Source of the DNA: Rattus norvegicus
Lineage: Eukaryota > Chordata > Mammalia > Rodentia > Muridae
DNA length: 64,000 nt
Direction: 5' to 3'
Assembly: GCF_036323735.1 (NCBI RefSeq)
Contig: NC_086025.1
Location: 107,732,688-107,796,687, forward strand
The stretch's first letter is position 1. Each line of letters starts with the position of its first letter. Position numbers and translations under genes: made by a program. The notes below the pieces were generated by a model that was given only the letters and a program-made list of their open reading frames with translations, ran no database searches and was not told the origin of the DNA. Shown piece after piece: positions 33,891 to 46,549 of the stretch.

Positions 33891-35538
33891 CACAGGCCTC
33901 TCACAATGTGCGCCACCCCTCCCCCTTGCCCCTGTGAAGAGCCTTGTATTTGTAGCTCAGGGGCAGGGGCTTGACCACAAGACCAAGCCCAATGGGCAGG
34001 CTCTTCAGAGACATGGTCTGGGGACCAGTTGTGTCCTGTCAGGTCTGAGGTAGTCTTGGCAACTGCCAGCTGAAGTACACCTCCCTGTTAAGGATGGTGT
34101 GAATCTCTCTTTATTCGGTAAGAACTGCTAAGCACATCTGCTCGGCACTAATAACAGCCCGGGCCACAGTGTCTCTTTCCAGTAGCCTCATGGATTCCCT
34201 CCATATGTGTCTGTGTACACTGGACTCTCAACAAGGAGTGTCCTGACCAACAGCTCACAGTACAGGCCTCAGATGCTATCTCCTTTCTCCTACCACGCTG
34301 TGGCTTGCACTAGACTACACCTTAAAACCCACTTCTCCTGTATCCTCTGCCCAACCCTCAGCTCCTTGGAGCTCAATCTAACCATTCCTTAGCCCATCGG
34401 TGTAGAGCTTGCCTACTTCTTCAGACAATGAGAAAGCATTCCTGGCGTCTCTCTGGCCCTCCTTCCTCCCAGAGCCTCTGGTTGTAGATCTCCAAACCCA
34501 GCCCCGAGGCCCTCAGACTCTCACCTCTACTCTCCTTGCTAGCTGTTGACTCCCTGTCTGCCTCTCTCATTTGGTGGACTCCATGAAGTAGGGAACTCGG
34601 CCACTCAGTCATGTGTTCAAGTTACTTTTGAAGCTAGCCCATCTTCCCTTAGCTGCTGGCTCACTACAGGAGCTCACAGTAGGGGAAGAGGGGAGCTTAC
34701 TTCTGATTTGTCGATAGAAATCCTCTTAAACCCATGAGATAGACAAAACTACCAAGTTTCAGGGAAATCACGGACTTCAGGCTGCTCAAGCCCAGAACTG
34801 GGATCCATATTGAAACACCTGGCACAGGTTTAAGTAGGCAGGACTCAGTCCTATCTCTTGAGGGTCAGCAGATGAGGCCACGTTCAGCCAAGTGCAGGAG
34901 GAAGCAAGAGTCAATCCAGGAAGCCTGCATGGAGGGGACAGGTGTGGACCTTGCTGGCACGTGGGATGTCGGGGAGGCACAAGAGCTGTGTTAGTGTCAT
35001 GGTTCTTCTGTGTTAGGGGCCAGACATGATCTGGAGAAAAAAAAAGCACACAGGGTGTTGTCCAGTCCTCAGTGCCTAATTACATAGATGAGCCAGACGC
35101 CTTAGAGGGGAGAGGCACCTGAACATTGGACCTGGGGGTCTGGACACAGAATCCCTCTCTCCACCAGCTTCCAATAATGGCTGGAGCTGGAGGTGAAGCC
35201 ATTTTCCTGAGACCTTTGCCTAAATCAGAGGTTCTCAGACTGCAGGAGTCCCAAGACCCCCTCAGAAGACCCACAGGGCTTGGGTATTCTGCAATAGACA
35301 CAGAGACACAGCAGAAGGGGAAGCCAGGGGCAGGTGTGAGAGGGTGGGCTTCCTGTGTTCTGTGCCAGCTCAGCTGCCCTCCTTTTGTGTTTTGGATTTA
35401 GAAAGAAATGGTTTTTGTTTCTTTATTTTTTGTTTCTTGTTTTGGTGTAGTTGGTGTGTTAACAAGAAGGAGCTACTTTAAAAAAATGTCTTTAAACATG
35501 TTTCTTATTCCATTTCTGTTGCCTGTCAGTACTACATC
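33891..35538. other. unique sequence, no gene seen
   Basis: Nothing recognisable. The last part (35400-35520) is T-rich. Confidence 0.45.
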
Positions 35539-35828
35539 GTGTGTGTCTGTCTATCTGTGTGTGTGTCTGTCTATCTGTGTGTCTGTCTGTCTCCGTGTGT
35601 GTCTGTCTGTCCTCTGCCTCTGTGTGTGTGTGTCTGTCTCTCTCTGTGTGTGTCTCTCTGCCTCTGTCTCTCTGTGTGTCTGTCTGTCTCTCTGTGTGTG
35701 TCTGTCTGTCTTTTTGTCTCTGTCTCTGTGTGTGTGTCTGTTTCTGTGTGTCTGCCTGTCTGTCTCTGTGTGTATGTCTGTCTGTGTCTCTGTGTCTGTC
35801 TCTGTCTCTCTCTGTCTCTGTCTCTGTC

Positions 35829-35894
<66 letters not shown>

Positions 35895-35900
35895 TGTGTG
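35539..35900 (+). repeat. long TG/TC complex microsatellite
   Basis: About 360 bp of mixed TGTG, TCTG and TCTC words, pure (TC)n at 35838-35877 and pure (TG)n at 35878-35900. It keeps open frames in several phases, so the 100 to 200-codon frames here are artefacts. Confidence 0.95.
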
Positions 35901-36580
35901 CTGATTGTGGTGTGTGCTGGGGGTTTCCATTTCAGAGTCATGGGAGCTGGGGCTCGAGTCCTACAGCTGTTTTGGCTGTGGGTTGCTGTGCCCCTTTGGC
36001 TGGTGAGCTAGTTCCTTCAGGAAGAGTATGAATGGATATTTCTTAGTGGGGCTGGGGTTCTGGGTGGCTCAGTGGCAGCTCTGCTGAGTGGGTAGACATG
36101 ACCTATGGAGAAGCAAGGAGCTGCTCCCGTCCAGGTGTGCTGGGAGGGGTTGTGACAGGCAATGAGGAGAAGCAGTATAGAATATGAGGAGGGTGTGCAC
36201 ACGGTCCTGAGCCCCGTACACCCCAGGCCTCCCCTGGCTTACCAGCCCTGTCTGCTGGAATCTACTAGCCCATGCGAGTTTGGTCTATGCCGCTGAAAGC
36301 TGAAGAAAAGGATGAGGCGGTGTTCCAGCAGGGCGGAGAACTGAGAATGGGGAGGCTCCCTCCTGCTGCTGATGGCTCTGGAGATAGTCTCCCCCGGAAA
36401 TTGATAGCACAGCACTCAGGGACTTTAATATCATGGCTCCATGGGGACGCTGCAGAGTCTGCCGTTGCTAAGCGGCCCGGCATCTGCAGTGTGGGTGTGG
36501 GAGGAACCGACTCACCCGTCCATCTGCCCTTCCTTACGCAGCACACTCAGTCATTCACTGACTCATTCATCCATTCCTCC

Positions 36581-36582
<2 letters not shown>
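35901..36582. other. unique sequence, no gene seen
   Basis: Unique. The segment 36370-36480 (CCCCGGAAATTGATAGCACA, GACTTTAATATCATGGC, CTAAGCGGCCCGG) mixes CpG and AT-rich words and may be a small conserved element. Confidence 0.35.

Positions 36583-36628
<46 letters not shown>
36583..36628 (+). repeat. (CA)n microsatellite
   Basis: Perfect CA run of about 23 units. Confidence 0.97.
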
Positions 36629-36631
<3 letters not shown>

Positions 36632-36834
36632 TCAGAGATTCATTCACTTAGCTATCTACCTGTCCCTTTCTTTACACACTTCTTCCTGTGCCAACCTACC
36701 CAGCTATTTTATCATCTGACATCTGTAAGCATTTGCTCTGGGCCAGGTCATGTTTCTGGGAGACAATGGTGATGACTTATACATGTTGTCATCTGCAAGG
36801 ATCTTGGAAGGCCAGTAAGGAAATGCTACTGCAG

Positions 36835-37130
36835 TGGGTGATGATGATGACGGTGATGGTGATGATGGTGGAACAATGGTGATGGTGGTGATGATGAAGA
36901 TGAGTGTGATGGAGTGGACGGTGATGATGGTGATGGTGATGCTAATGGTACCATGGTGGTGTTAGTGATGAGGTAGTGATGATGGTGAAAGACATGATGG
37001 GGTGATGGTAATAATGGTGGTGGTGGTGATGATGATGGTGGTGGTGATGGTGATGGTGGTGGTGGTGATGGTGGTAATGGTGGTAATGGTGGTGGTGGTG
37101 GTGGTGGTGATGGTGGTGGTGGTGGGGAAG
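36835..37130 (+). repeat. (GGT/GAT)n trinucleotide repeat
   Basis: Nearly 300 bp of GATGAT and GGTGGT units with variants. The minus strand reads as a long histidine run (CAT/CAC/CCA codons) in the 36942-37223 open frame, an artefact of the repeat. GGT-rich runs can form G-quadruplexes. Confidence 0.93.
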
Positions 37131-38010
37131 AGTGGAAGGACTAGTCACTTGATATGGTGAGTAGTTGATGTAATTCTGGAAGACTACATGATCCATTACT
37201 GGAGGTCTACAAGCCAGTGTCACATGTGACTAGCCTACGGATTTAGACTCCAGCACTCCATGCCACCAGCCTAGGAGCTGGGCTTGCTCTAGAATATTGA
37301 CACAGTATGTAATTGAGGGGCTTGCATGAGGCAAGGCACATGTCCAGGAAACGTTAGTGGACAGTCACATGTCGGAGAGGTCTGAGGAGAGGTCCGAAGA
37401 GTTGCCTGAAAAGGAGCCAGGGGTCCAGTAGGAGTCAGCATGTGGCCTGGGGAAACTTATCAGTCATCTGGGTGGACAGAGGCCAGGATCATGCCACATG
37501 ACGGGATGCAGGTACGACTAGCAGCTTTAAGGTCAGTGTACGGTCTGTGCAGGGATGGCACAGACAGGTAGGCGGGAAGAGACGGTGACCTGCTCAGATC
37601 TGACAAGCACGCTGCACAGGTGGGTCTGCTACCTCAGTGCACTAGCGACCCTGCCTGCTCAGAAGTGCTCCTTGATGGTGGTTGAGAGTCTGGGCTCCAG
37701 CCCTGCTGGCTCAGGCCTGACTGGAGCACTCTTGGCCCAGTGCTCAGCCCTTCACCAGCTTCAGCCATCATGGGCTGCTCTGTCAAAGCCTCATCCTGCC
37801 CCCCACCCACAGGCTCGTGGGCTTCCCAGGGGTTGGTTGTTCTGAGAGGACGACTGAGTCACAGGCACAGAGTGCTGAGGACCCCGTGCAGCTCTTGCCT
37901 CACCCAGGAGACTCTGGGTGGCCTGGGAGAGGCTGTTCTCTTGGGTTCACCTAGTCCTGGACAGCAAAGCTGGGGAGACGCACTGAGAACCAGCATGACT
38001 CCCCAAACAG
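37131..38010. other. unique sequence, no gene seen
   Basis: No recognisable repeat or exon. Confidence 0.4.
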
Positions 38011-38175
38011 AGGGGATATTGACGTAGCTATTTTTAGTCTTATTAAAATAAGTCTGCTTTGCTCCTTTCTCTGCTCCTCTCTCCGGCTCAATCTTCCTTT
38101 CCAGATTGAATGTGTGTGTCCAGGCCAAGGCGCCAGGGGAGCTGAGCTGCAATCAAAATGTTAATAAGCCACTGA
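38011..38175. promoter_or_regulatory. candidate enhancer with exact MEF2 site
   Basis: GACGTAGCTATTTTTAGTCT contains CTATTTTTAG at 38028-38037, an exact match to the MEF2 consensus YTAWWWWTAR. ATTAAAATAAG follows, and AATCAAAATGTTAATAAGCC ends the block. Non-repetitive. Function is inferred. Confidence 0.3.
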
Positions 38176-41100
38176 TTGTGCCTTGGATGCCTCCTCCCCC
38201 CATTCCTCTGCCTTCCCCAGATGTTGTGGGGTCTTCGTGAGCCCTGGGAAGCTGCACACGTGTTTGGAAAACGAGACCTTGGCATCACGCTGCATGCACA
38301 GAGCTCTGGAGAGCTCAAGAGCAAGGGACCGACTGTGCTGTGGATCCTCGCTGTGTCCCAAGTCCCCCCCTGCTTCTCCCCACGGAGACCAGGGCAGGCA
38401 CAGAGCCAAGAAACCAGTGTCTGTGGTGTTGGATCCACCAGTCCAAAACCAGCGTCTCTCATACAAGCACTGTCACAGGGATGGGCAGTCTCATGTCTGA
38501 GATGGAGGATATAGGGTCTGCCAGGGGACAACCACTGTGAGGGGGGACAGCACCCTCAGGAACATGACAGCAGGCCTGTTTCTCTGAATTGTGCCCTTTG
38601 GCACAATGACAGTCTCTCTGATAAGGGCAGGGGAGCATCTCCTATCACCTGTGTAGTCAGTTAATGTGTTTCTACAGAACTCGAGCCAGGAATGAACTAG
38701 GAAGGGTCTTGAGAGAAAAAGCATACATAAAGCCAGCCTTGGGGCTTTGTGGCAGAGTGACAGGGGAAATCCCCAAAACCCATAGAAAGAGCCATAAACT
38801 TATGTAGCATAGGAGAGACATACTGTGGAGAATGGGAATGGTCTGTGCAAAGGCCCTGTGGTCGGGAATGTGGCAGACATGAAGGAACATAAAATTAGGA
38901 AAGATGAAACGGAGCTAGCTGGAAGTGAGGTCATGACAGTCATAGTGAGACCTCAGAGGGCCTAGGACTGACCTAGCAGAGTCCTGCAGATGTATAGCAT
39001 GGGAGGAATGGGCATAGGGATCTGTAGACAGCAGGCGGCAGGTATATAGAGGTGACAGGCCATGTGGCATCCTGGTGATGATAGTAGAGTGAGGACAGGG
39101 CAATCGGGAGGGACTTAACAGTGAGGGGACTACAAGCCGGAGACTAGATATCACCACTGTCAGGGGTCAATAGGCTGACAGGTTTAGCTGGGGGAACTGG
39201 GAAGAGCAGGGTCTGTGTCCCCAGAGGGGTACCTGGGGCTGGTTGAAGCCTTTTAAGTATGTTGTGCCGTCTCCCACACTGCCCACAGCTGCACACTGCT
39301 GATTATCACCCAACATCTCACAAGAAACATCTTCCACATTCTCACCAATAACGTGGACCCACCATGGCAGTGTGAGGCTGCCTGGGCCTCTGATAATGTC
39401 CATGGCCAACACAAGGAGGTACTGGGCATGAGATTCGTGTGCCACAGCAGCTGGCTCTAGGTGGACCTAGATAGCAGATTCCAGAATCAGAGCTGGCTAC
39501 CCACTGAGGTGCCCGCACATGCCAAAGACGCCATCTCCCTCTTAGCATCCTGTGCTGTGGTTCCAGGAGGGGATAGGACTAGCCTAGACACTGGATGGTG
39601 TGGGCTGGCGGGGAGCAACAGTGGGTTGAGGTAGGTCTCAGGTTCCTATGGTGTCACCCTTCCCAGGCCCTCTATGTCAGGAGCCTTGTACTTCATTTGA
39701 TGGTCCTGGAGAACTTGACCTCATGGTGAGTCCCAGCTTGTCTCCATAGACACAGCTGAAGGGTACCTTTTCCAGGAACAACCATGCAGAGTATGTGGGA
39801 AACATACCCTCAGCCCTGTTTCCCACTCCATAGTGCTAACTACTACCCGATGCCTCCAGCATGTCTTTTGCGAACATGGTCACATCCTACATGATGCTCA
39901 CTGCCCTGATGTGGCAGGCTGACTTGGGTCGGCAGCGAGGACAAGCCGCTCCAATATCCCAGGCATCTTCAATCTCCTAGGACCCCATCAGTGAGGTGGC
40001 TGGACCCTAAGGGTGCTGTGAGTCTTGTTAGGGGTTGATCCTATCAGAAAAGCTGCTCCTGGCTGAGGACCGGTACTCACATATCCTGAGGAGGGGTCTC
40101 TGGCAGAGAACGACTCATCCTCCTGACTCCATAGGACCTTGGGCTGTCATCATGGGTACCCTGGGTGAGGAGTATTGGCAGATCCTCCTAGAGAACTCCC
40201 CAATCCCTAGAGTCCAGATGGTGCTTTGTCTACCCAGGTTTGATCCCCAGTTCCTGAAAGGATTCTGGAAGAGGCAATTGCATATCTGTTAAGACCCCAA
40301 AGGAGGGCAGCTTCACACTGAAGACCTCTCTTGCTGGTCCAGCTGGTTGAGATGTTCCCAGGTGACCTTGGCTTACAACTCTTCCATACCCAACCCTCAG
40401 GCATGCTTCAGTTACCCCGTGTACAGTGACTCAGAGTCTGACTGTTATGTAGCAAGCCATGGAATTCATCTGATACAAGTCAGGCCTCATGCTCCTCAGA
40501 TCCCTTCTCATGGGTTATCTATGGCCTTGGTTCTCCTCTCCTTCTCTGTAGACCTATGCATACTTTTAGGTCTAGGGGTCATTTTTCTGCCATCCATCCC
40601 TGATGTTGGTAGGTTCTCCCCTCTGCTCCTAGGATCCTCCACCAAAACCCTTACTTAGGGAGCTACTTGGCTCCAACTGTTCTGTACACTTAGAGTTTGC
40701 TGCCCCACACAAGGCCTTCTGGCCACCATTGGCTCCCTACACTTTCCGGCTGGAAAGACTCCTCCCCTGCACAGCCTGTGCTGCCTGCTCCCGAGGGTGG
40801 GAAATTCTATACTGCCCTGGGATAGCCCAGCCTAGAACTGTGCTTGGCACACAGCAGGCATGGATGTGGGGGTGTGCAGCAGACAGTCCATGAGGCTTCT
40901 CCTCTCTTGTGGCTTTCTGGTATCTTAGCCATGGCAGAACTGGAATAGATGATCATGAACAGAGGGCAGAAGCCAGACCCAGAAGCAGGATGGAAAACAC
41001 TATTTTCCAAACCAGGTAGTCAGGGGCTCAGAATGGTTAAGGGGTTAGCACAAGAAGGAAGCAGAGACCAGGTGAGGCTGGCCCTCATCCCAGTACTGGT

Positions 41101-44100
41101 CCTGCGACTCCTCCACTCCTGCCTTATGCAGGCAACTGTTTTATTTCTATGTCTGTCTCTCCATACAAGATGGCCTGGGTGATTCTAGAAAAGATCTTCC
41201 TTAGATCATAGGACCAATCACTGGGTCCAGTGCCAGGCTTTTGGCTTGTCTGACCCTCTCCAGTTAATGAAGCTGTTCATGGGGGAGGAGGACCTGCACC
41301 CTGTCAATGTACCAGTATAACAATGTAACGTATGTACCCATTCTCACCCATTGAGCATCTGCTGTATGCGTGTCTCCGAGGACAGGTCCCACATTGCTGA
41401 GATGTCTGTGATGCTCTGTAGGTCAGGAGCTCTTTCAAGGTGGAGAACAGACCCCTTTCACCCCATCTCCCACCCACCCCAACACCCTGAGACAAGGTCT
41501 TCATGCATAGTGGGGACCCTGGAAGTCACCCTATAACTACACAGAATCGAAAGGAAATGCTCAGTTCTTTCAGCCCAGGCGTTTCCATGGAGACTGTTCC
41601 AGGACTGCCCCTCCTCCCTCCAGCCTCCAGGGAAGAACGAGGGGTCTTCCCTGAACGACACAGGGGGTTCTGCAAGCAGCTCACGAGACTGCTATTTTGT
41701 GAAATCTGTATGACTCTTTGAGGCCCCGAATTACTGAGGGAGCAACATACCCCTGTGTGTGAGCTCAGAGATGCTTCAGCAGCGATTGGAAACTTCCTCA
41801 GTGCCCTTAGAGTCTAGCTACCTTCCCAAGGGACTAGAAATGACTGAGACATTGCGATCACCTAGAGGGGACCCCACAGCCATAGTGGTAATAAGGTGAC
41901 TTAGGGAAGCTGGCTTAGCCCATAGTCCAGAAACCATGTGGATAACTTCTGATGGTGGACAGGCTGACCAGGGCATGAACCCTGAGCTTGTCAAAGGCTG
42001 ACTGTCCCTGTACTTCGACCTTTCATAATGACCAAGGCTGACCTGCAGCTCCCAAACTCCTGACACCATACCTCGAGTGTGCTAACACATATCTCTGTGT
42101 GTATATCATGTGAATTTGTAAACATGCCTGCACATGCATGTGCAGGAGCAAACCGAATGCAGCTGTGACCCAGTTGCTTGGAAACTCTTCTTGTTTGCAA
42201 AGTGGGCTGCTTCTGCTTTGTCATGTCTCTGGAGCCTAAGTCGGTACTGTCACCGAAGGCATCCTCTGATTTGGTGTGTCCTGGACACAGAGCTCTCATA
42301 CTGAGCATGCTAGCATGACAGATGGACACTGCATCCCCGGAGCCCAGGTTTGGGGGACGATGCATCCTAACTCTTCCTACTTCATGATTTCTGACCTAAT
42401 TATCAAGGTCTCAGTGGCGGGGCTCCCAGGAGGAATGCTGACAAGTCAGGACTGGTCCACTGCTGTGAGAGTGTGTGTGCAGGGGGCAGGGGCAGGGGCA
42501 AGGTCAGGACAGTACAAGGCCAGTCCCTGACCCTGCCTTGCTCATTACCCATCCCCATTTAAGCCTGTCTCTTCCTCCACTCCAGATCCAATCATCCAGA
42601 GGTCAGCTCACTCCTGTAAGCTAACTGTTGCTCGTAACCCACCAGGATGCCAGGTATCCTACAGGAAAGCTTCAGGCTGGTCCCTTCTTCTCCCTGTAGC
42701 AGCTTGTTGGGGACAGGGAGACCCTCCCACAGTGCTCAGCCCTTAGTTGTGTCCTTGGTGTTCCTTGGAAGAGGGGTGGCTACCTACTCAGTGGATTCTC
42801 CAAGCAGCCCCACCTGCTGTGGGTAGAGGATGTTGAAGGATGGGAGGAACACTTCAATTAAAAAGTGTGCGTTATTCTGTCACCTGGTGGGACACGTTTC
42901 TCTGGGTGTTGGACGTGTGCCTCTGTGCTCTGAGTAAGCCATGGTCCCGTGTCAAGACCTCCCCACCTGCAAACTGAAGAGGGGTCAGCTGCGTGGTGAC
43001 TCCCAGTCCCTGGGACACCGTGGCTCTGGAATCCCGGTTGCCAGGGGCAGCTGTCTCTCTCCAAATGTCAGCACGGATATTAAAGCACTCTGGAACGGCA
43101 TGTCATGCTGTCATTTATTAGTTCTCCAACAATTTAATAAGGAGAGGGCTTGGGGAGGTGCGTGCTTCTGGCCCCGTTTATCCCACAAATTAACCGCCAC
43201 ATCTTCACTAAGCTCTTTGAGTAAGAGAGTGTTCTCAGTAGGCGAGGGGCACATTTCCTTGGCTGGGTGGCCAGGATGGTGGAGGTGACAAAACTACATT
43301 GTCCAGTGAGAGCTGGTCACCAAGCCTTGGGACAGCCTTGTCCCAACCCCTCCCTGAAAGGAACTGTGAAGTCACATGCTGGGCAGATGGGATCTGAAGA
43401 GCCCAGTTACTTAACACAGACCTCAGAGGATGCTGGATACTCCAGTAACCACCTCGGTGGCCACCCCAGCATGTCATGCATCCAAGGACACATTGAGTAG
43501 AGGCTTAATGTAAGAGGTGTGAAGGAGGTCACTTATCTCTGAACAAGTTACTTTACCTGTCTGGGCCTTTACCTGTCTCCCTGATTAAAAAGATTCCAAA
43601 ACCTGTTCCCTTCCTATGCCCCACATATGCATAAGTTCCTCTCACAAGGTCAGTGCTCTGGGACGTGGTATTCTGCTCAGTCTTCTTTCCATGACAGGAC
43701 TTTTCTACATGTAAGTTTCTGGAGTCCAGGGTCTGGATGAGCCTCGGGCCATTGTCTTGTACTGAGAAGGGACTTTCTGAGATTCAGGATAGAGAATCAG
43801 CCTTGTTGAAGGGAGCAGAAGGCAGTAATGCTGATGGCTCTTTCTAGAAGTCCTGTCTAGAGGGAGACATTCCAAATTCTGGGGGACCTCGGTCTAACAC
43901 TGGTTTGTCCTGGGCCTGGATCACAGCTACTGCCTGTACCAGGGATCTCTCTGCATCCTCATCTGGAGTTGATGGCTTCTTACACAGGATGGTTAGTAGC
44001 TTTGGGTAATTTCTGAAGCAGAGGTCTGAGCTCTGGTTTTCTGGATGCTCAGTGGAGTTGGGTCCATGGGGCAGTAGGTAGAGATTTACCTGGAGGCTGG

Positions 44101-44314
44101 GATTTGTTCTTGACCTCAGGGTATATTCCTGGGCACTGGTTCCTTTAGGTAGGGTACGTAGGCCCCTCTGTCCTCCATGTAAATCTGGGAACTCACTTGG
44201 GTTCCAAACAAAAGGACATGGAACCGTGGCTACAGCTTGTGACTGTGTAAGGGCTCCTGAGCTGCCCGAGCCTCCGCCTCAGTTTCCCTTCTGTCTTCCT
44301 GTGGCTGGAACCCT
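38176..44314. other. long unique stretch, no gene seen
   Basis: Six kilobases with hardly any recognisable repeat, which is notable in rodent DNA. Overlapping frames at 38088-38531 show no domain. Around 40035-40292 a frame contains LLLAEDRYSHIL; its slight likeness to glycosyltransferase family 2 was judged too weak. 43060-43210 is AT-rich with CpGs. Confidence 0.45.
43060..43210. promoter_or_regulatory. candidate conserved non-coding element
   Basis: GCACGGATATTAAAGCACTC, GTCATTTATTAGTTCTCCAA, CAATTTAATAAGGAG and CACAAATTAACCGCCAC form a unique AT-rich block with CpGs. Enhancer identity is inferred. Confidence 0.25.
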
Positions 44315-44362
44315 GGGCCCTGCTGTGACTTCATTGATGGGCCCTGCTGTGACTTCATTGAT
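44315..44362 (+). repeat. 24-bp tandem duplication
   Basis: Two perfect adjacent copies of a 24-bp unit that begins GGGCCCTGCTGTGAC and ends CATTGAT. A single recent duplication by slippage or unequal exchange. Confidence 0.95.
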
Positions 44363-44677
44363 GGCTGAGACTCCTTAGATCTGGCCTTCAGCCTGTAACA
44401 CTGTCATGTCTTTCCTTTCCCAGGGTAATCTGCTTAACCGCTGTGGGGACTCAGCAGGGTCAAGGGTATGGTGGCTCTGCCCCAATTCCCAATAGATAAT
44501 CTAGGAATCAATGGCAAGAATGGACTTGATCCCAGGTGTGGGACTCTCTAGGGCATCCCTTGCTATCGCACTAATGCTGATGATATCTTCTGGGATACTG
44601 GGGTCCTGGGGCCCACGTGAGTCTATCTCCCAGTACCCGGGCACTTGGGAAATGTCTCACAAATATCTCTTCCCCAG

Positions 44678-44779
44678 ATTAAGCTTAAAGCTGACCTCCC
44701 GAGCAGCCCTGGAGGTCCCCGCCGACCCTTAGAGACCCATGGAGCAGCAGTTGTCCCTCCCAGATGTGCCTGGACAGCT
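44678..44779 (+). other. possible 102-nt cassette exon (weak)
   Basis: A pyrimidine-rich acceptor (ATCTCTTCCCCAG, ending 44677) and a consensus donor (GTGAGT at 44780) bound 102 nt, a multiple of three, open in one frame only (starting IKLKADLPSSPGGPRRP). No family is recognised. Such pairs arise by chance in 64 kb, so support is low. Confidence 0.15.
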
Positions 44780-46480
44780 GTGAGTCCATCTGCTCATGCT
44801 GCCTCACTGGATTTATTTCTTATGCTTCTTCTCCCACAGAGCCGCAGCCCAGGGAGCAGCCACATCTGCAGGGAACTTAAGTCCCTTCTACTTTCCACTT
44901 GGGATTCTCACAGCCCCCTTGCCCTTCCAGCCACCCAGATGGGAGTTTCTGCTCCCCTGAGGTCTCCCATCTCCTCTTGGGGCCTTCTCCTTCATGGCCT
45001 TTTGAGTGACATACCCTCCATCCCCAGCTTGGGTCAGATTCACTCACCGGACTCAGGGTGGAGAGGCAAGGTTAGTTTTAAGCTTTGTCTGGCAGTGTTT
45101 CATGCATCTCCCTCCTCCTGGTATTGTGGTGTCCTTGGCCTTGTACACAGATGTTACCCAAAGGTTAACTAGACACTCCTCATCCATTTGGGACTCCACT
45201 CTGATCATCATGCCTGCAACTCCAGGCTTGTTCTCTGTCAATAAGCAGAAGGCTGGAGATGTCCTTGGCTGTCTGTTCTGCGAGAAGCCATTTAGAAGGA
45301 GATAAAGAACTGGGAATATTTTGAATACCCCTTGGAAGAAAGGCAGACTGCCATGGTAATGTGCAATTCTTGACTACAGAGCCATAGAGGACGGCAGTCT
45401 AGACCCTGCATGATGTGGTCTCTCTGAGCCTAGTTTGCCATGAGGGAGCCAAGGATGCCTCAGGGGTACAGAGAGAGGCATACGCTGGCTATTCCAATCT
45501 CCAGCACACACGTTCTGATAGAGCCTCACTTTATAGAGATAGACACCTAGTTCTTCAAAGGTACAGCTGGCTGGTCCAGGTCCACATGCTATGTCAAGAG
45601 GAACCACTTCGCCTCTTGACCCTAACTCTGTGTCCTTGGCTATTGGTGGCCCTAGATATGGGGTGGGGGAGGGCAAGTAGTTCAGGAGATGGTGGGGCCA
45701 GATGGGCACTACGTCCAGACAGCAGACATCAGCCCCTCTTTGGCACAGCCGTGTGATTTTCTGTCACCTGCTTTGCTCCTGAACTCTCCTGCATCTCCCC
45801 CAGGGATGCACCATTGCAGAGAACCCCTCTTTCAGCTTGGAGATTGACACAGTTGGATTCTATTTCTGCTTGTCCACATATGCAAATGAGCAGGCGACAT
45901 TGTGGCAGAGCCACAAAGATAGGAGCTCACATCAAAGGACCCTGGTCATATGTTCCAGGAGATGGCATGGACCAAACCTCTTCACATGAGGGACATCTTT
46001 TTGTCTTCAGTGTTGTGTGGCCCTTTCTGTCACTGGTGGGACTCGAAGGCATCAGGGAGGGGCTCTGAACATCCTTCAAATGCAAGGAGGCTGGTACAGG
46101 CAGAAACATTCAGATGTTCTGTGATGTGGTCCTCAAATTGGCTCTTACGTTCTAGTACCTGCTATGAGGTGGGGTGGGAGTGGCGGGTGGTGCATTGAGA
46201 AGCCTCTGGCCTTCAAGTCACACAGCTCATTCGTAAGGTTCTTGGAGGGTACAAGGCTATGCCCCAATTTTACAGTGACAATCTTACTTCCTAATTGACT
46301 TTGGGAGGTTGGGCATGTATGTTGGTCAGGAGTAGGTTTGAGCAGCCATAAGCTGCAGACAGAGAAGGTGAACTGATGCTCGCAAGAGCTCCAGTCGATG
46401 AAAACCAGGTGGGTGCACCTGCTGTTCCCTATCCTTCAGGGTCTGCCTCTTCTGGCCCGTCCCTGTCCCATTGCAATACC
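44780..46480. other. unique sequence, no gene seen
   Basis: Nothing recognisable. A 175-codon plus-strand frame (44645-45172) spans the possible exon but has no domain. Confidence 0.4.
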
Positions 46481-46486
46481 GTCTCT

Positions 46487-46505
46487 GGCTCACAGGGGGC
46501 GCTGA
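46487..46505 (+). promoter_or_regulatory. CTCF-like site
   Basis: CTCACAGGGGGCGCTGAGG holds the AGGGGGCGC core of the CTCF consensus (46494-46502), with a partly matching 5' half, in unique sequence. Occupancy is unknown. Confidence 0.35.
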
Positions 46506-46549
46506 GGCCCCGCGGCTGGCTTTCCTCCTGCTCAAACCCAGAAAAATGC

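Noticed and set aside
35408..36031. 207-codon frame and its overlapping partners
   Set aside because: Nearly all of it is TG/TC simple sequence, open on both strands in several phases.
40035..40292. Frame with LLLAEDRYSHIL, faintly like the EDR region of chitin or hyaluronan synthases
   Set aside because: The likeness covers only a few residues; the required QxxRW-type motif and membrane segments are absent, and neighbouring frames give no further match.
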